This document shows, piece by piece, positions 35,458 through 47,163 of a stretch of 64,000 nt of DNA (its first letter is position 1; every line of letters starts with the position of its first letter). Origin of the DNA: Macrosoma leucophasiata (taxonomy: Eukaryota; Arthropoda; Insecta; Lepidoptera; Hedylidae). The notes under the pieces are model-generated. The model was not told where the DNA came from and searched no databases. It was given only the letters and a program-made list of their open reading frames with translations. The stretch spans positions 13,690,501 through 13,754,500 of the forward strand of contig JAWQUS010000027.1 of NCBI GenBank assembly GCA_036365455.1. The letters are read 5' to 3'. Position numbers and translations under genes: made by a program.

Positions 35458-36150
35458 TAACATATGCAGTGAAAAAAAATGTGTTAGTCATTTATTATTG
35501 ACATGTTTTTTTTATAATGTACATATGTGTACCAATTTTCAACTCAATGCTAAAAACAGTCATTGTTTGACTCGGGAATCCAACGTAACACTTTAGGCCT
35601 AGCAGTAGGTAATGGTAACGGTTACAACTTACCCATATTTTCAATTACCGTTTTCGTAAGTAGGTTAACTTAAAATAAATGTCCGGCACCCGGGATATAT
35701 TAATAGCTCGCACTTATATATCGACAACATAGTTAAGCTCTGTAATTAATCGGAGTTGGGATAATAATTTGTCTTCGTCACGAAGCAAATAGCTAATTCC
35801 CACACATTAGAGACACAATAGGCCGCCCCGCAGCTCTTATTGATTACCATCTATTGTTCGCTTTCAACCGCCCTAAATGATACACTTGACACTATTCGGC
35901 GATGAGTACTACGCCTTATACATAAATGAGCTAATGATTGTCATTTTAGGACGCTTAATTAAATAAAGGGCTTGTCAATAAAGCAGGAACTGTTCATGTT
36001 GTTTCGCTATTAGGTTCGTACACGTATGACTCGTTGAAAATTGAATATCAACATAGTACATTGTTAGTAAGGTTCAATGAATAGATTTTTTTTTAACATT
36101 TTGCTTACACATTGATGGTAAGTGATTGATATTATTTTCTTTTTTTTTTT
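35458..36150. other. Unassigned, non-repetitive-looking DNA
   Basis: 35690-36050 is less AT-rich than most of the window, has no match elsewhere in it, and contains TAATTAAT and AGCTAATTCC homeobox-like sites. No coding frame was found. Confidence 0.3.
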
Positions 36151-36351
36151 AAATACGCTTACACTCACAGCCCCACAGTAGGTATAAACCTGTGTCGTGG
36201 GTGCCTTTATATAGAAACAACACATACACAAACACACAGACCCGAAACAATTATCTGTAAGCCATACAAATGTTTGTCCCGGTGCGGGGATCGAACCCGC
36301 GACCGTTCGAATCAAACAGTCAATTCACACCGCTGGACTAACCGGGTCGTC
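36151..36351 (-). mobile_element. tRNA-derived SINE family S1, copy 1
   Basis: Minus-strand head GACGACCCGGTTAGTCCAGC with box A TAGTCCAGCGG and box B GGTTCGATCCC. The tail is TGTGAGTGTAAGCG plus a poly(A) (plus-strand T-run at 36141-36150). Full length, about 200 bp. Confidence 0.88.
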
Positions 36352-37679
36352 GAAATTATATATATATATATATATAAATATCCTGTACACGTGTACATAA
36401 AACTGCACAGAGTCGAACTGGACCGGAAGAGGGTGCCTCAACGGCTCCTTAGACGACCGGGACCTCTAAGTGCGAGATTCACAGACCGCACTACGACTTG
36501 GTAGTGGACCCGGTACCAGAGACAAACGTGGGGAGCTTGAGTAGGCTGGGGCCCGGCTAACAAACCTATGCGTCACCAATAACCATCTCGACTGTACAGC
36601 CAGTCCGACACTGAAATTACTGGTCTCAATAGAGTTTCATTACGACTACTTATGTGTAAGATCATGACATTTGACAAAAATTACAATGTTGTGCGTCTTC
36701 AATCTTAACGCTGTAGTACTGAATAATACCATTTACCGGCATGTTAATTATGTAATAAGAACTACGTCCTCGAGCGTTATGAATGGAGCTTTCATCATCA
36801 TCATCATCACTTAAGCCGTAAGAGCCCAAAAGTATTTCCCAAAAATACTTACAAAATAATTCATTTTTTATAAATATTCTTCAGCCACATTTTCAAACCC
36901 CAAGTACGCCTCTAAGAATCGTTTTTATTCGTCTTGGTTGAGGGTTACTTCACTTATTTCCTCAAAAATCTGACTCTACGGACTACGGAGAGACAGCGCT
37001 TAAATGTGTCATGCTACAAATAGGCAGAAAATTATCTTCAAGTCCCAATCTATATTTAAAAACACTTCGAAGTAATTAAAGCATGTGCCTATTTGAAGTA
37101 ATCCGATGGCAGCTAGCTTTTCTAACAAACTTTTATTGCCGCGAAATGTCGGAATATTTTTCATGTGTTTGTTTTCTAGATTCCTATTTTAATTTTGGCT
37201 ACGAAACTTCCCAATGGAATATTGTTTTTGTGCCTAAAGTATCTGCAAGTGCTAATGAAGTGCTAATTTTGGTAAAGCTCTAACTTATGTTAAACTTTTC
37301 AATTTCTTCTTTCGGGGGTTATACCATAAAAAAACGTACGTAAATTTTAATTCTCACGTATGTATGTGGATTATATAAACATACAAAATGTGTCTAAGCA
37401 GCATAGGCAAGTTGATGAGTTGAGAACCATGTTGTAACTTTGATCGGTTTTATATGACTTTGAATCGGTGTGGCGTGTCACGCTACTAAGCACGTCGGGG
37501 GACCGAAGTTTTCCTACTTTTCTACGAAATTTACTCGCTGTCACCAAAATTCATTCACATTATGTCAATCGCTGATGTCGGGTCTATAAAAATGTTTATT
37601 AATTTTTTCGATACCATACCGCGATTACGTATTAAATCAAAGTAAATACAACACTGTTAGATTCAGCAGTAGGTATTTT
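36352..37679. other. Mixed unassigned DNA with a GC-rich patch
   Basis: Includes (TA)n at 36358-36376. A GC-rich patch at 36405-36620 shares GTGCGGTCTGTGAATCTCGC (minus strand) with the 3083 region. A diverged repeat A fragment lies near 36705-36795. No gene was found. Confidence 0.35.
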
Positions 37680-37780
37680 TCGCAATAACACATGCGCGTG
37701 AAACATGTTAAAGATAAATTTGACGGTAGGGTGTGTGACTTCGGTAGTGACTAGTACATAGAGCGACTAGGCTAATTATA
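37680..37780 (+). mobile_element. Partial tRNA-like element T5
   Basis: AATAACACATGCGCGTGAAA is followed by GTGTGTGACTTCGGTAGTGA and AGAGCGACTAGGCTA. The first block is shared with the left flanks of the 46.7-kb element and with 25674; the second resembles the 5' half of the tRNA-like sequences. Confidence 0.4.
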
Positions 37781-38834
37781 CAATAGTCCGAAAAATCCGA
37801 AATCAAATTTTGATCATTTTCTCAAATGAGATCATATATGAACAAAATGTTTTCTGTTATTATTTGGCTACATCCCCTTTCATGCAGCTTTCATTCATAG
37901 TGGCCACCGCGAGCTGTAAATCACTAGCTAATTTATTTCCCAAAGTTAATTCTGTGACTAACAAAAAGCTCTCATATACAAATATCATTTTTGAAGTTGT
38001 ATAAGAAAACGCGTCGCTGCATAAGACTCGACTCAACTCGAGCATGGCATTCAAACATTTTCAACGCTTTACATTTCAACGGGTATAAAGCAGAGCAATT
38101 TACCTTTAATGATGGACCATGTAGACCTTTTTTCCCAATATATTTCACGGAATCCCAAGTTTTTATGGAAAGTGAAATACAGGAGGGTTAAAACCGAGTT
38201 TTCATTGCTTTTTACATCATAATATTCATATTGTTCAGTCGTGCAATTCCAACTTGATAATCCAGGGTTCGTTTAATGAGGTGAGTGTTATCCGACTGAA
38301 TTAACCGCACGACTCGTGTCGCATTCACTTGTTTAGTTCTGATTTTTATAAAGCAAACTAACGTGGATATTAATCCTTCCTTTTTAAAAATGATAAACGC
38401 AAACATTTTTTCAATGGTTGTTGGTTTACTCTTTAACGTATAAACTACTGAACTATTTAGATGTAGATTTTAATTAAAACTCTTATTTATAACAATAGCA
38501 GAGTCAGCACGTGGTACTTAATACTTTTTTGAATGAGAAATATGTATGATTGTTTTGGCATTAATAATGGAAGCTTAAGAAGCCAATATAATCTAATAAA
38601 TACATGAATTATTTATAAACCGCTATATTTTTGCTTGTACAAAAACAATTATATATAATGATTCATGATACAAAATAATGATTCACAAAGTTCCTTTTAC
38701 AGCAATATGTAGAGAATAAAACGAGGGAAATCCCGCGGGGCTGTTAAGGATATTTTATGGAAATAGACTAGAAGCAGTCGGTATATCAATGGATGTGAAA
38801 CAAAAACCGACGAAACCATAATATTGCCAAGTCA
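37781..38834. other. Unassigned AT-rich DNA
   Basis: Short open frames on both strands at 37810-38400 have no recognised domains. Confidence 0.4.
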
Positions 38835-39000
38835 TTTTATACAAAACAAAGTCCCCGCCGCGTTTGTATATCTGTTCGCAATAAACAGACTACTACACAG
38901 ATTTTCATGCGGTTTTCACCAATAAATAGAATGACTCACGCGGAATGTTTGTGTCTATAATTTTTTTAATATTCGTGCAATTTGGTTGGAATATAACGAT
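38835..39000 (+). mobile_element. Helitron-like family G, 5' fragment
   Basis: AAAACAAAGTCCCCGCCGCG, then CATGCGGTTTTCACCAATA and TTTGGTTGGAATATAACGAT, matches the 5' end of the element at 41848-42757. Confidence 0.55.
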
Positions 39001-39421
39001 AAACTTTGCGATATAACTAAATAATGAACTATTAAATATTTCCTTTCTTTCCTTTTTTTATATTATATAAAACAAGTTAGTCTGCAAAACTTTATATAGT
39101 TCGTCTACAATTAAACTACAATAATTTTAACTAGCTATCACACTTGCAATGAGTTTGTTCGTGAAACCCTAATTTACATTGTTGTTGAAAAAATATATAT
39201 TAACTATGTTGTTTCAGTGGGCAGTTAGTATTTGAATCTCGAATGGGTACCAACTGTGGTTAGAGTATGTAATGGGTTATAAAAACTTCCAGGAGCTCAT
39301 TACTACTAACTGTAAATTGAGCTCTGGAGTGCACATGCACAATTTAGAAGATAAGTTTGTAACGGGTTCGTTTTAATTTCTTGCTGAGTCCACTGAGTTA
39401 TTTTTTTTTTTTAATTATATC

Positions 39422-39622
39422 AAATACGCTTACACTCACAGCCCCACAGTAGGTATAAACCTGTGTCGTGGGTGCCGTTGTATACATACAACACATACAC
39501 AAACACCCAGACCTGAAACAAATATCTGTAGGCCTTACAAATATTTGGCCCGGTGCGGGGATCGAACCCGCGACCCTTCGAATCAAACGGTCATCTCACA
39601 CCGCTGAACTAACCGGGTCGTC
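39422..39622 (-). mobile_element. tRNA-derived SINE family S1, copy 2
   Basis: Same head and tail as copy 1. Box B GGTTCGATCCC is intact; box A is TAGTTCAGCGG. A T-run at about 39402-39412 marks the A-tail side. Confidence 0.88.
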
Positions 39623-40225
39623 AAAAAAAAATAATCCACGCTTATAGTAGGTGAGCCTAAGATAGGATCTTTGCATTTAATGGACCCTGTTGAATACCTC
39701 CACCAAATCTCATCGTCAGAATTTTGGATGGGAGGTTAGGGTTCACTTGACGTTCTTTCTGTGTTCTTATCTGAGATTTTCTTCTTCTGAAAGCTATATG
39801 GCCTATAATTTAAAAGCCTATATAATTTTGAAGGTGGCACTGGGAAACTTAAAAAAAATAGAAAATCCCAGGAACACCAGAGATAAAGGATAATGCGTCT
39901 GTCTCTGTTAGCCCTCAATGCGAGGATCATCAAGGTTTAGGCTATCACTTATGCTTGTTAAATTTGTTAGTGTAATTTGTTGTTCGTAGTCAATTAAATA
40001 TGAAATGCGAGCCCTACAGTAAGGCATGTCATACTACACAGCAGTATCATACTTAAAAAAGAACAATAGTGATATAAAACTTAGTTGAATCTGGCTCATT
40101 GAACTCGTGCAAACACCTGTGAAATGTTAGTTAGTTGGGATCTTGATTTAGATAATATCTGGTTTCAACAAAACATTGACTCCGTACCATAGTCATAATA
40201 TGTTAGATATAAGGCCAGTTATATA

Positions 40226-40581
40226 ATGGCAACCATTGAAACGTCCCACTCCTGGGTACGAGTCTCTCCCCTTTTTGGGGGGGAGGCCTGGAGCTTACTC
40301 CACCACGCTGCTCCAATTGCAATGCAGGTTGGTGGAGATACGGGTAAGTGGAAAACCCGCTCTCGGATATTTTCAAACAGCCCATAAGGCCTCCAACAAG
40401 GTTTAACGACTGCTATCTATCGATAGTAGACGGGACCGACGGCTTAACGTGCCCTCCGAAGCACGGAAACGCGCATTTTAATCTACCACTAGGGGTCCAT
40501 CACACACCCGACCGCGCCCGTGTCGCATAACCGAGTTGATCGCTTACGATCTACACCAGCCGCGAGGCCATGCGCGCTTAG
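40226..40581 (-). mobile_element. 5S rRNA-derived SINE (family D), copy 1
   Basis: On the minus strand the first ~110 bases resemble 5S rRNA: GCGCATGGCC...GGTGTAGATCGTAAGCGATC, then GACACGGGCGCGGTCGGGTG and TGATGG-type DNA before the GGGTGACCG-like box C region (here changed to GACCCC). A unique body with TTGGTGGAG and CAGCGTGGTGGAGTAAGC follows. It is flanked by a 15-bp duplication (AAGGCCAGTTAYATA) at 40211-40225 and 40582-40596, with one mismatch. Confidence 0.75.
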
Positions 40582-40669
40582 AAGGCCAGTTACATATCAA
40601 AACATAAAATCACGGTTGCCTTTCCCGGAAGGGGAGAATATACTCATGCATACTTTTTAAAACACTTCA

Positions 40670-40740
40670 AAAAAGGAGGAAAGTCTATGTTCGACTATAT
40701 GTTTTTTTATTTATGTTCACCGATTACTCCGTCAATTGTG
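40670..40740 (+). repeat. Dispersed repeat H fragment
   Basis: AACACTTCAAAAAAGGAGGA then TTATGTTCACCGATTACTCC, related to 17505 and 56090. Confidence 0.45.
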
Positions 40741-40759
40741 TCGTTTGAAAGGGAACATT

Positions 40760-41847
40760 TTAGCCGCCAATTACGCCCGTCAAAGATCTTTGGTCCGATT
40801 TCTAATTATTCCCAAAATATAGCGTACACTGATCTTTGAGATTAAATATGTTTTCTGTTATAATTCACTTACATACGTAGTACTAAATACCAGCCAACGG
40901 GGTGTCTGCCAAGCGCAACGTAGGGTCAATTGACATAAATTAATAAATTGATATTAATTTTGGGTTCCATTCTTACCGCTTAAACATTTTAGTATATTTC
41001 TATAATTAAAAATTCCTTATTTAAAAACATGTCAAATATTATTTTCTACATTGCAATGTTACAGAAAAAAGTAATTTATAGATTAAAAAAGTTGTAAGCA
41101 TATTGAAAAAGTATTTATTCTATCAACGATCAAGTTATTGCATCGACCATATAGTTAAGTCACAGTCTAAAGAAAACGAACGTGTTAATTACGTAAGGTT
41201 ATATAGGTAGTCGATGAGCTACGTGAGTACTACTTTTACTACTGCAATTCCAAATTTTAAGTCTATGAAATGTTGTCCGGCAAGTAAAATATATCATAGC
41301 AAAAGTTAACTCGTAAGAAATAGTTCATTAAAGTGATCCATCTCCAAAGCTAATGTTTGGCTCTCTAATGTCTACTCACGAAGCTCGTAAATTTATGCGC
41401 ACGAAGTATAATCCGAGGGGAATCAAGTTCTTCAAGTTACCCGACTTGACACAACTAATTGAATGATAATACACTAGAGCATCGCTCACACCGAAACCGC
41501 ATTCGCTCAATGATAATGATTTCGGCCGAAGTTGTAAATGGAAAATACGTTTATTAGCAAGATATGCCCATATTATCAAGTCTCCGTTTAGATTTACACT
41601 ATACGTTCGTAGGTATAAGATTGTTATTTTAGGATAATAGTGGTAGTCAAGCAACTGAATAACCATTAGGTTTTATATTATGATAACGTCCAATCCCAAA
41701 AGGAGAACAAAATTCATACGTACGAGTACGTCGTCCTTTGTCTGTTTGGAATCTGTTGTTGCCACATGTTATGAATTTAGTGTTACAAAGTTTATAGATA
41801 GACCAAAAGACAGACGTAATCTTGAGTATATTGTACTTATTAGTGTA
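40760..41847. other. Unassigned AT-rich DNA
   Basis: No gene. A 96-codon open frame at 41376-41666 (minus) has no recognised domain. Confidence 0.4.
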
Positions 41848-42757
41848 CTAGCCGACCAGGCAAACGTCTTTCTGGTATACAATATTATATATATTAAATC
41901 CCAGCCAAAGGGAGTCCCATCGTCGGCGTGAGCAAAGCGTTTGAATAAAATTTCTCGCAACAACTTCTAAGATATTAATTTTAATTACAGGTACATAATA
42001 ATCTATACCTATATATAAAAATCAATTGCTTTTCGTTAGTCTCGCTAAAACTTGAGAACAGCTGCACCGATTTGGCGAATTTTGGTTTTGAATTATATTT
42101 GGAAGTACATGGAAGGTTTAAAAGGTAAGAAAATATGAAGAAATTGAAGAGGAATTCTAAAAAACATAATTTCATATTCCCATACAAATAATATATCAAA
42201 CCTTTGACACATTATTTCATTCTGAGGCAATACGAAGTTTGCCAGGTCAGATAGTGTATTATAGTAATTTGCATGAAATGCTTAAGTTAACAAAAGCATT
42301 TAATTTGATAAGGATTTATAGGCACTGTGTTGGTGTAAATAGGTTTTCAATTACCGCATTGCGCATTGTAAGTGACCATTTTTTTGGAGATAATAATAAA
42401 AAATAAGTAGTAGTACCTAATAAGTGGGTATAGTAAGCTATCCATAAAAGATAGATATAATATATGCCATCGCCGACTTTGTTGGAGATCCACCGAAAAT
42501 AAAATATTCCACCATACATTGTTTTGTTGTATCTCAAATGGTTTAGATAGCGTTTTCGATGAAAGCTCCCAGGTGACTTGATCATATACCTAACGATAAA
42601 CTTTATATTCCAACCAATTTACAAAAATTATGTACCTTCCACAAGAACCCCTCTATCTATTGGTGAAAACCGCATCAAAATCCGTGCAGTAGTCTTTGAG
42701 TTTATCGCGAACAGACAGACAGACGCGGCGGGGGACTTTGTTTTATAATACGAGTAT
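41848..42757 (-). mobile_element. Helitron-like family G element, interrupted
   Basis: The minus-strand 3' end is GTTTGCCTGGTCGGCTAG followed by T. The 5' end is around CGTATTATAAAACAAAGTCC near 42750. Inside is GATGCGGTTTTCACCAATAG. A family B Helitron-like element is inserted at 42002-42254; without it the element is about 655 bp. No coding capacity. Confidence 0.6.
42002..42254 (+). mobile_element. Helitron-like family B, copy 3, nested
   Basis: It begins TCTATACCTATATATAAAAA after A and ends GGTCAGATAG before T, with the usual CTAG mutated to ATAG. The hairpin GGCAA...TTGCC is retained. It lies inside the family G element. Confidence 0.72.
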
Positions 42758-43173
42758 TGTTTAAAAGTACCTGTAAGTCAAAAATTATAGCACACACAAT
42801 ATATATGAACGTCAATTGCTCCATAACAAACTATTATCATTACACGATGTTGCTATCTTTCGCTATATTGCCTCACTATATTGATGTTAATTAGCCTACA
42901 AAGAGCTATTTTACGTCATCGAAATAAAAAAGTCTTCTTTTGAATTCGCAATATGACCCAAGAGACTATATCTACCGTAGAGCGCTGTAGAAAATATTAC
43001 TAGTTTCTTTTAAAAATGTCTTTTGTGAACTATAATTAAGTTGTAAGACTATGAACGGAGTCTTAGTAATATTTTTTTGGATCCATAGCGCTAAATTTCA
43101 ATATCTATACAAGATGATCGTTGAGATATTTTTAACATTTTAAGATGTTATTTCACTCATCCTTTGAATAACT

Positions 43174-43537
43174 AACACGAAACGCACATGGCTCCGCGGC
43201 TGGTGTAGATCGGCAGCGATCTACTCGGTTAAGCGACACGGGCGCGGTCGGGTGTGTGATGGGTGACCGTTAGTGGCCAATTAATATACGCGTTTCCGTG
43301 CCTGGAAGGCACGTTAAGCCGTCGGTCCCGGTTGCTATCGACACAGCAGTCGTTAAACCTTGTCGGAGGCCTTATGGGCGGTTTAAAAACAGCCGATAAA
43401 GGGTTGGCCACTAACCCATATCTCCACCAACCCGCATTGGTGCAGCGTGGTGGAATAAGCTCCAGGCCTCCTCCCAATAAAGGGAAAGACTCGTGCCCAG
43501 CAGTGGGACGTATCAAGGGCTGTCATTTTTATTATTA
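43174..43537 (+). mobile_element. 5S rRNA-derived SINE (family D), copy 2
   Basis: GCACATGGCTCCGCGGCTGG starts the 5S-like head, then TAAGCGACACGGGCGCGGTC and GATGGGTGACCG (5S box C-like). The body is CTTATGGGCGGTTT...CAGCGTGGTGGAATAAGCTC and the end is ATTTTTATTATTA. It is flanked by TGAATAACT at 43165-43173 and 43538-43546. Open frames on both strands here are incidental. Confidence 0.78.
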
Positions 43538-43547
43538 TGAATAACTT

Positions 43548-44417
43548 TACTACTTTTATAATATTTTTATTTAAAATTACAATAATTGTTTATTGAAATC
43601 TTTATACTCCTCCTCATTCATCTCAGTGATTATACTTTCCAAAAAATTGTGTCCCCTTATTTCGTTCGAATTGTATCTACAAAATGTATCTATTCAATTT
43701 AATGTAATAGTAAGGGAACTGAATCTACATCGACCTTCATCCATCTGTTTACGGAATGAAACATTTTTTATATCAAATTTCATACGTAAACAAATACGTT
43801 TTGCATGTACCTATTGCCAATCAAAATATGTTCGGATCTTAGACTATTAGCACCACGCAACGAATGAAACTTCGGTTGTGATTTCACTTCGCGCAATTAA
43901 TTCAGTGGAAACCGAAATCGGAAAGCATCTAATCCAAGCATGAATTCCAAATGAAATTGAAAAACTGAAAACGTCAAATTACAGGTTGAATGCATCTTGA
44001 TTTTAATTGTGTTCTCATATTTAAAATCTGAGTGAGAAAATCGTGGTCAATGAAATCGTGGTCAATGTAAAATGATTGAACTTTCTATAATAGGTAAACA
44101 TAAAAAATCGATAACGTAGGGGTAGCCAAGGAGTCCAGCGTTCAATATCTAAGTCGGAAAGTAAGTATAGGGAGTTTTCAATGTGATGAGATTTATATCG
44201 ACAAATACTAACAAACAGTTATTTGGCGACCCGAACTTTAGCAAAATTAGCACTGTCCCTTTGAGGTATATAAAAGTATATATGCAGCATGCATTTTCAC
44301 GCCAAATCCATCTGGTGTTGAGAGCTTGGATTGTCCGTTGATGATGAGTGATCACCGTAGCGGCTACAATGACCACTACTACGGTATACATTTATAAGCC
44401 ATGTATACTTAAAACAC
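43548..44417. other. Unassigned AT-rich DNA
   Basis: No recognised gene. A short repeat A fragment (minus) lies at 44418-44452, next to the TIR element. Confidence 0.4.
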
Positions 44418-44455
44418 AGATTTCAATGTAGATGCGTTAACACTCTTGAGGATAA

Positions 44456-44814
44456 GGGTGCTTTTCCACCAGACATGTGGAAAAGCACCAAATAAATAGA
44501 GTCCCCTTATTTCGCTTGAATTATTTTATTGATATTATACTTGCTATGCAGCTATGCTGCGTAGATGTAAAATCTACGTTACGAAAATATTTGACTGTTT
44601 CTACTGATACTATGCTATGTAGCTGTACGAGAAAGATACGCTATGAAACGCATCCATAGCTCGCATCCATAGCACGCATCCATGGCATACATCCTTCCAT
44701 AGAAAAACATATCTTAGCTGAATCCGTTTCCACCAGTGCTAAGCTATGTGCACCAATGAATATGATTGGTAGATATCAAAAGCAGCATAGCACATCTCTG
44801 GTAGAAAATCACCC
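44456..44814. mobile_element. TIR element, 359 bp, 4-bp target duplication
   Basis: The left end GGGTGCTTTTCCACCAGA and the right end TCTGGTAGAAAATCACCC are inverted (16 of 18 match). ATAA flanks both sides (44452-44455 and 44815-44818). The left end also forms a perfect 13-bp hairpin with 44477-44489. Inside, CATCCATAGC-type units recur three to four times near 44650-44690. It is non-coding. A 4-bp duplication is compatible with piggyBac-like or Sola-like elements, but the class is undetermined. Confidence 0.65.
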
Positions 44815-45502
44815 ATAAGCTGTTTGTTTGTTGTGTTCAGCCAAATTAAGATTCTTACAAAACTGTAATCATGTCTGCACAAATTCATAAACGGCCATTT
44901 TGTCTTAATTTAAGCGTTACGGCTGGAACAAACTTAATTGCACTTACTTACACTTACGACCCTCTTAACTTAAACTCTTTCAAAAATAAGCATTCCTCAG
45001 TCACTCGGTAGCCCAAGTCACCGGGCCAGATGGGATACAGCCCTATTAAAAATCCATGATTTCATCATGATCATCAGATCCATTTTTATTGATAAAACTA
45101 TTACTTTCATATCTACTGTATTGCAACCGAAGCTTATTGTCCGTAAACTATATCCAACTATAAATTAGGAAATAAGTCCAGCTATGGGAATATGATACTT
45201 AATTGTATTTACAGTTAGTTAATGTAACTCGGAGGTATATAGGCCTTTGAAACTTGACACCGTTGTCTTATTATTATAACCCTCTGCACATATTTAGGTA
45301 TGTCTATGTCAAGTACACATAAGATGGAATCCTTGTAGAAATACAACCCATGTCTTTACGTTTGACTTGACACCTTCTTGACACACTTGAGTGCGAACGT
45401 TCAAGTGCTTACCTGTATCATTTCCGCCATTGCCGCTGAACAAAAATATTTACTGTGGCACGTTGTAAGATAATAAATCAATTACATAATTTAGAGATTA
45501 TA
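44815..45502. other. Unassigned AT-rich DNA
   Basis: No gene was seen. TTTCATCATGATCATCAGATCC near 45060 is a short ATC-type tract. Confidence 0.35.
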
Positions 45503-45645
45503 ATGTTTGGCCCCGTAATAACTATCACAGATATATAATATAGGTCTCAGGGGTGACAACGCATCTGCATTTTGACCTCTGGTCCTTGTGTGGGTGTCTA
45601 TAGGCTGCAGTCATCACTTAACATCAATATGACCTTCATGTCATA
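45503..45645 (+). repeat. Dispersed repeat A, copy 13 (3' half)
   Basis: TTTGGCCCCGTAATAACTAT to CAGTCATCACTTAACATC. Confidence 0.7.
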
Positions 45646-45701
45646 AAAAAATTTGAAACTTTTGTTTTCAGGGCCAAATAACATTCAACTTAATTTAACT
45701 G

Positions 45702-46080
45702 ATATGATGATAATGATAATGATATTTATTTCATCCCACAATTTTGTTACATAAAGGTTGATACATTACACATACTGGATATAAAAAACAAAACATAAAA
45801 TTGTGGGAAGCTGGTGTCTGAGATAGGCACATAGACCTGTATTACAGATCACCAGGTTCCCTCCCCGTGGTACTAAGCTTAGTTATATCAGTAAGTATGT
45901 TGCAATTAATTAATATATTTGTAGGTAATTACACAATACATGTTTGATGATTAAAAAATAAAATAACTGTTTAAAATTAGAGATGTGAAAGAGAGTATGA
46001 GTGAGTGTGAAATTAAGAATAAATGAGGGTGACTAAGAATATCTTGGAGGAACTGAGTGAATGTGCCTGAGGATGAATGG
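45702..46080 (-). mobile_element. Probable non-LTR 3' end with TAATGA-type tail
   Basis: The plus strand reads GATGATAATGATAATGATAT then TTTATTTCATCCCACAATTTT, the usual look of a lepidopteran LINE/SINE tail in reverse. A perfect 12-bp stem joins 45734-45745 and 45797-45808. The 5' limit is unclear. Confidence 0.4.
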
Positions 46081-46792
46081 GTGATTGTAGCCTTGTTGTG
46101 TTTATGATTTGATAGCTAAACTACTAAATAAATAGCTACGAACTAAATAGCTTCAATCATCATTTAGATTCCTTTTCAAACTAAAATTGCATGTTTATAA
46201 ATATACACGTAGCATATTGATAAACATTACCGTCGAAATTAACAGACAATGGTCTCTCAAGTAAATTGTCTTTTGTTTTCAACTAAAAAGGATTGAGATC
46301 ATGTGACTGATATGACAAAAAAAGTGTAATCAGTGGATGGATCCGTAAAGAACAGATTAATTGTGTTCTTAGAGCGAGACCCGCATGTCGTCGGGTCAAA
46401 GCCTTTAATTTATAAGCTCTAAATCGGTCGGTATCGGCTCAATGGTAATAAATGAAGAGCTATTCTTAGTTGAGCAGTAGTCAATCTATTTAAAACCGCC
46501 CACCTATTATTTAAATTCTTATTGAAGACTGGAAGTTGCAGACGTTGTAAAGAAAACTAAATTAAGGACGCGTTAATTATTACTAACAGCATAATTTTTA
46601 AGTTATGCATATTACTGAGCTAAAAAATATTTACACTACATATTTTTCTAATATACGGTGAGACATGTAAGTACAATAACACATGCTAGTGAAATATATT
46701 TCTTTAAAGAAAAATGGTATTAATAATTTGTCTTCAGGCGAGACTCGAACTTGCGGCCACTGGGAATAGTAAGGTGGCAGTAATCATTATTA

Positions 46793-46921
46793 GCGCGCAT
46801 GGCCCCGCGTCTGGTGTAGATCGTAAGCGATCTACTCAGTTAAACATTACGGACGCGGTCGGGTGTGTGATGGGTGACCGCTAGTGGCAAATTAAAATGC
46901 CCGTTTCCGTACTTACATTAT
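46793..46921 (+). mobile_element. 5S rRNA-derived SINE (family D), 129-bp head-only copy
   Basis: GCGCGCATGGCCCCGCG to GGTGTGTGATGGGTGACCGC covers just the 5S-like head, then ends CCGTTTCCGTACTTACAT. It is flanked by a perfect 12-bp duplication, TAATCATTATTA (46781-46792 and 46922-46933). It lacks the 3' body of copies 1 and 2. Confidence 0.78.
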
Positions 46922-47089
46922 TAATCATTATTAAAGGTAAAAGCGACTTCTTACGATTTTAATAAACTGCAAAATTTAATATATCGGTTGCCTAACTAGC
47001 AAATTAGCATTGTTGGCAATCGATGTCGCTACTGCCACCATACGGCAATGCAATAAATGTGAAGGAAAGATTTGACAACTCGGATGTGG

Positions 47090-47163
47090 ACTTCGGTAGC
47101 TCAGTTGGAAGAGCGGCTGGACTAGATTCCCAGTCGCCGCGAGTTCGAGTCTCGCCTGAAGTA
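47090..47163 (+). tRNA. tRNA-like sequence with near-consensus Pol III boxes
   Basis: Box A TAGCTCAGTTGG matches the eukaryotic consensus, and box B AGTTCGAGTCT is close. The acceptor stem ACTTCGG/CTGAAGT has one G-U pair; D stem GCTC/GAGC and T stem GCGAG/CTCGC are perfect. The anticodon stem GCTGG/CCAGT closes a 9-nt loop ACTAGATTC, so it is not a normal tRNA. Eight or more Ts follow directly (from 47164). Expression by Pol III is possible but unproven. Confidence 0.5.

Noticed and set aside
35690..36050. Candidate enhancer in non-repetitive DNA
   Set aside because: Only isolated TAAT-type words support it; without cross-species conservation it cannot be told from background.
36151..36351. 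Possible true tRNA genes at 36.3, 39.6 and 58.7 kb
   Set aside because: The tRNA-like heads are followed by a common SINE body and A tail, and the acceptor stem is not closed. They are SINE copies.
43229..43544. Overlapping 95- and 93-codon frames on opposite strands
   Set aside because: Both lie in the 5S-derived SINE; similar spurious frames appear in its other copy at 40.2-40.5 kb.
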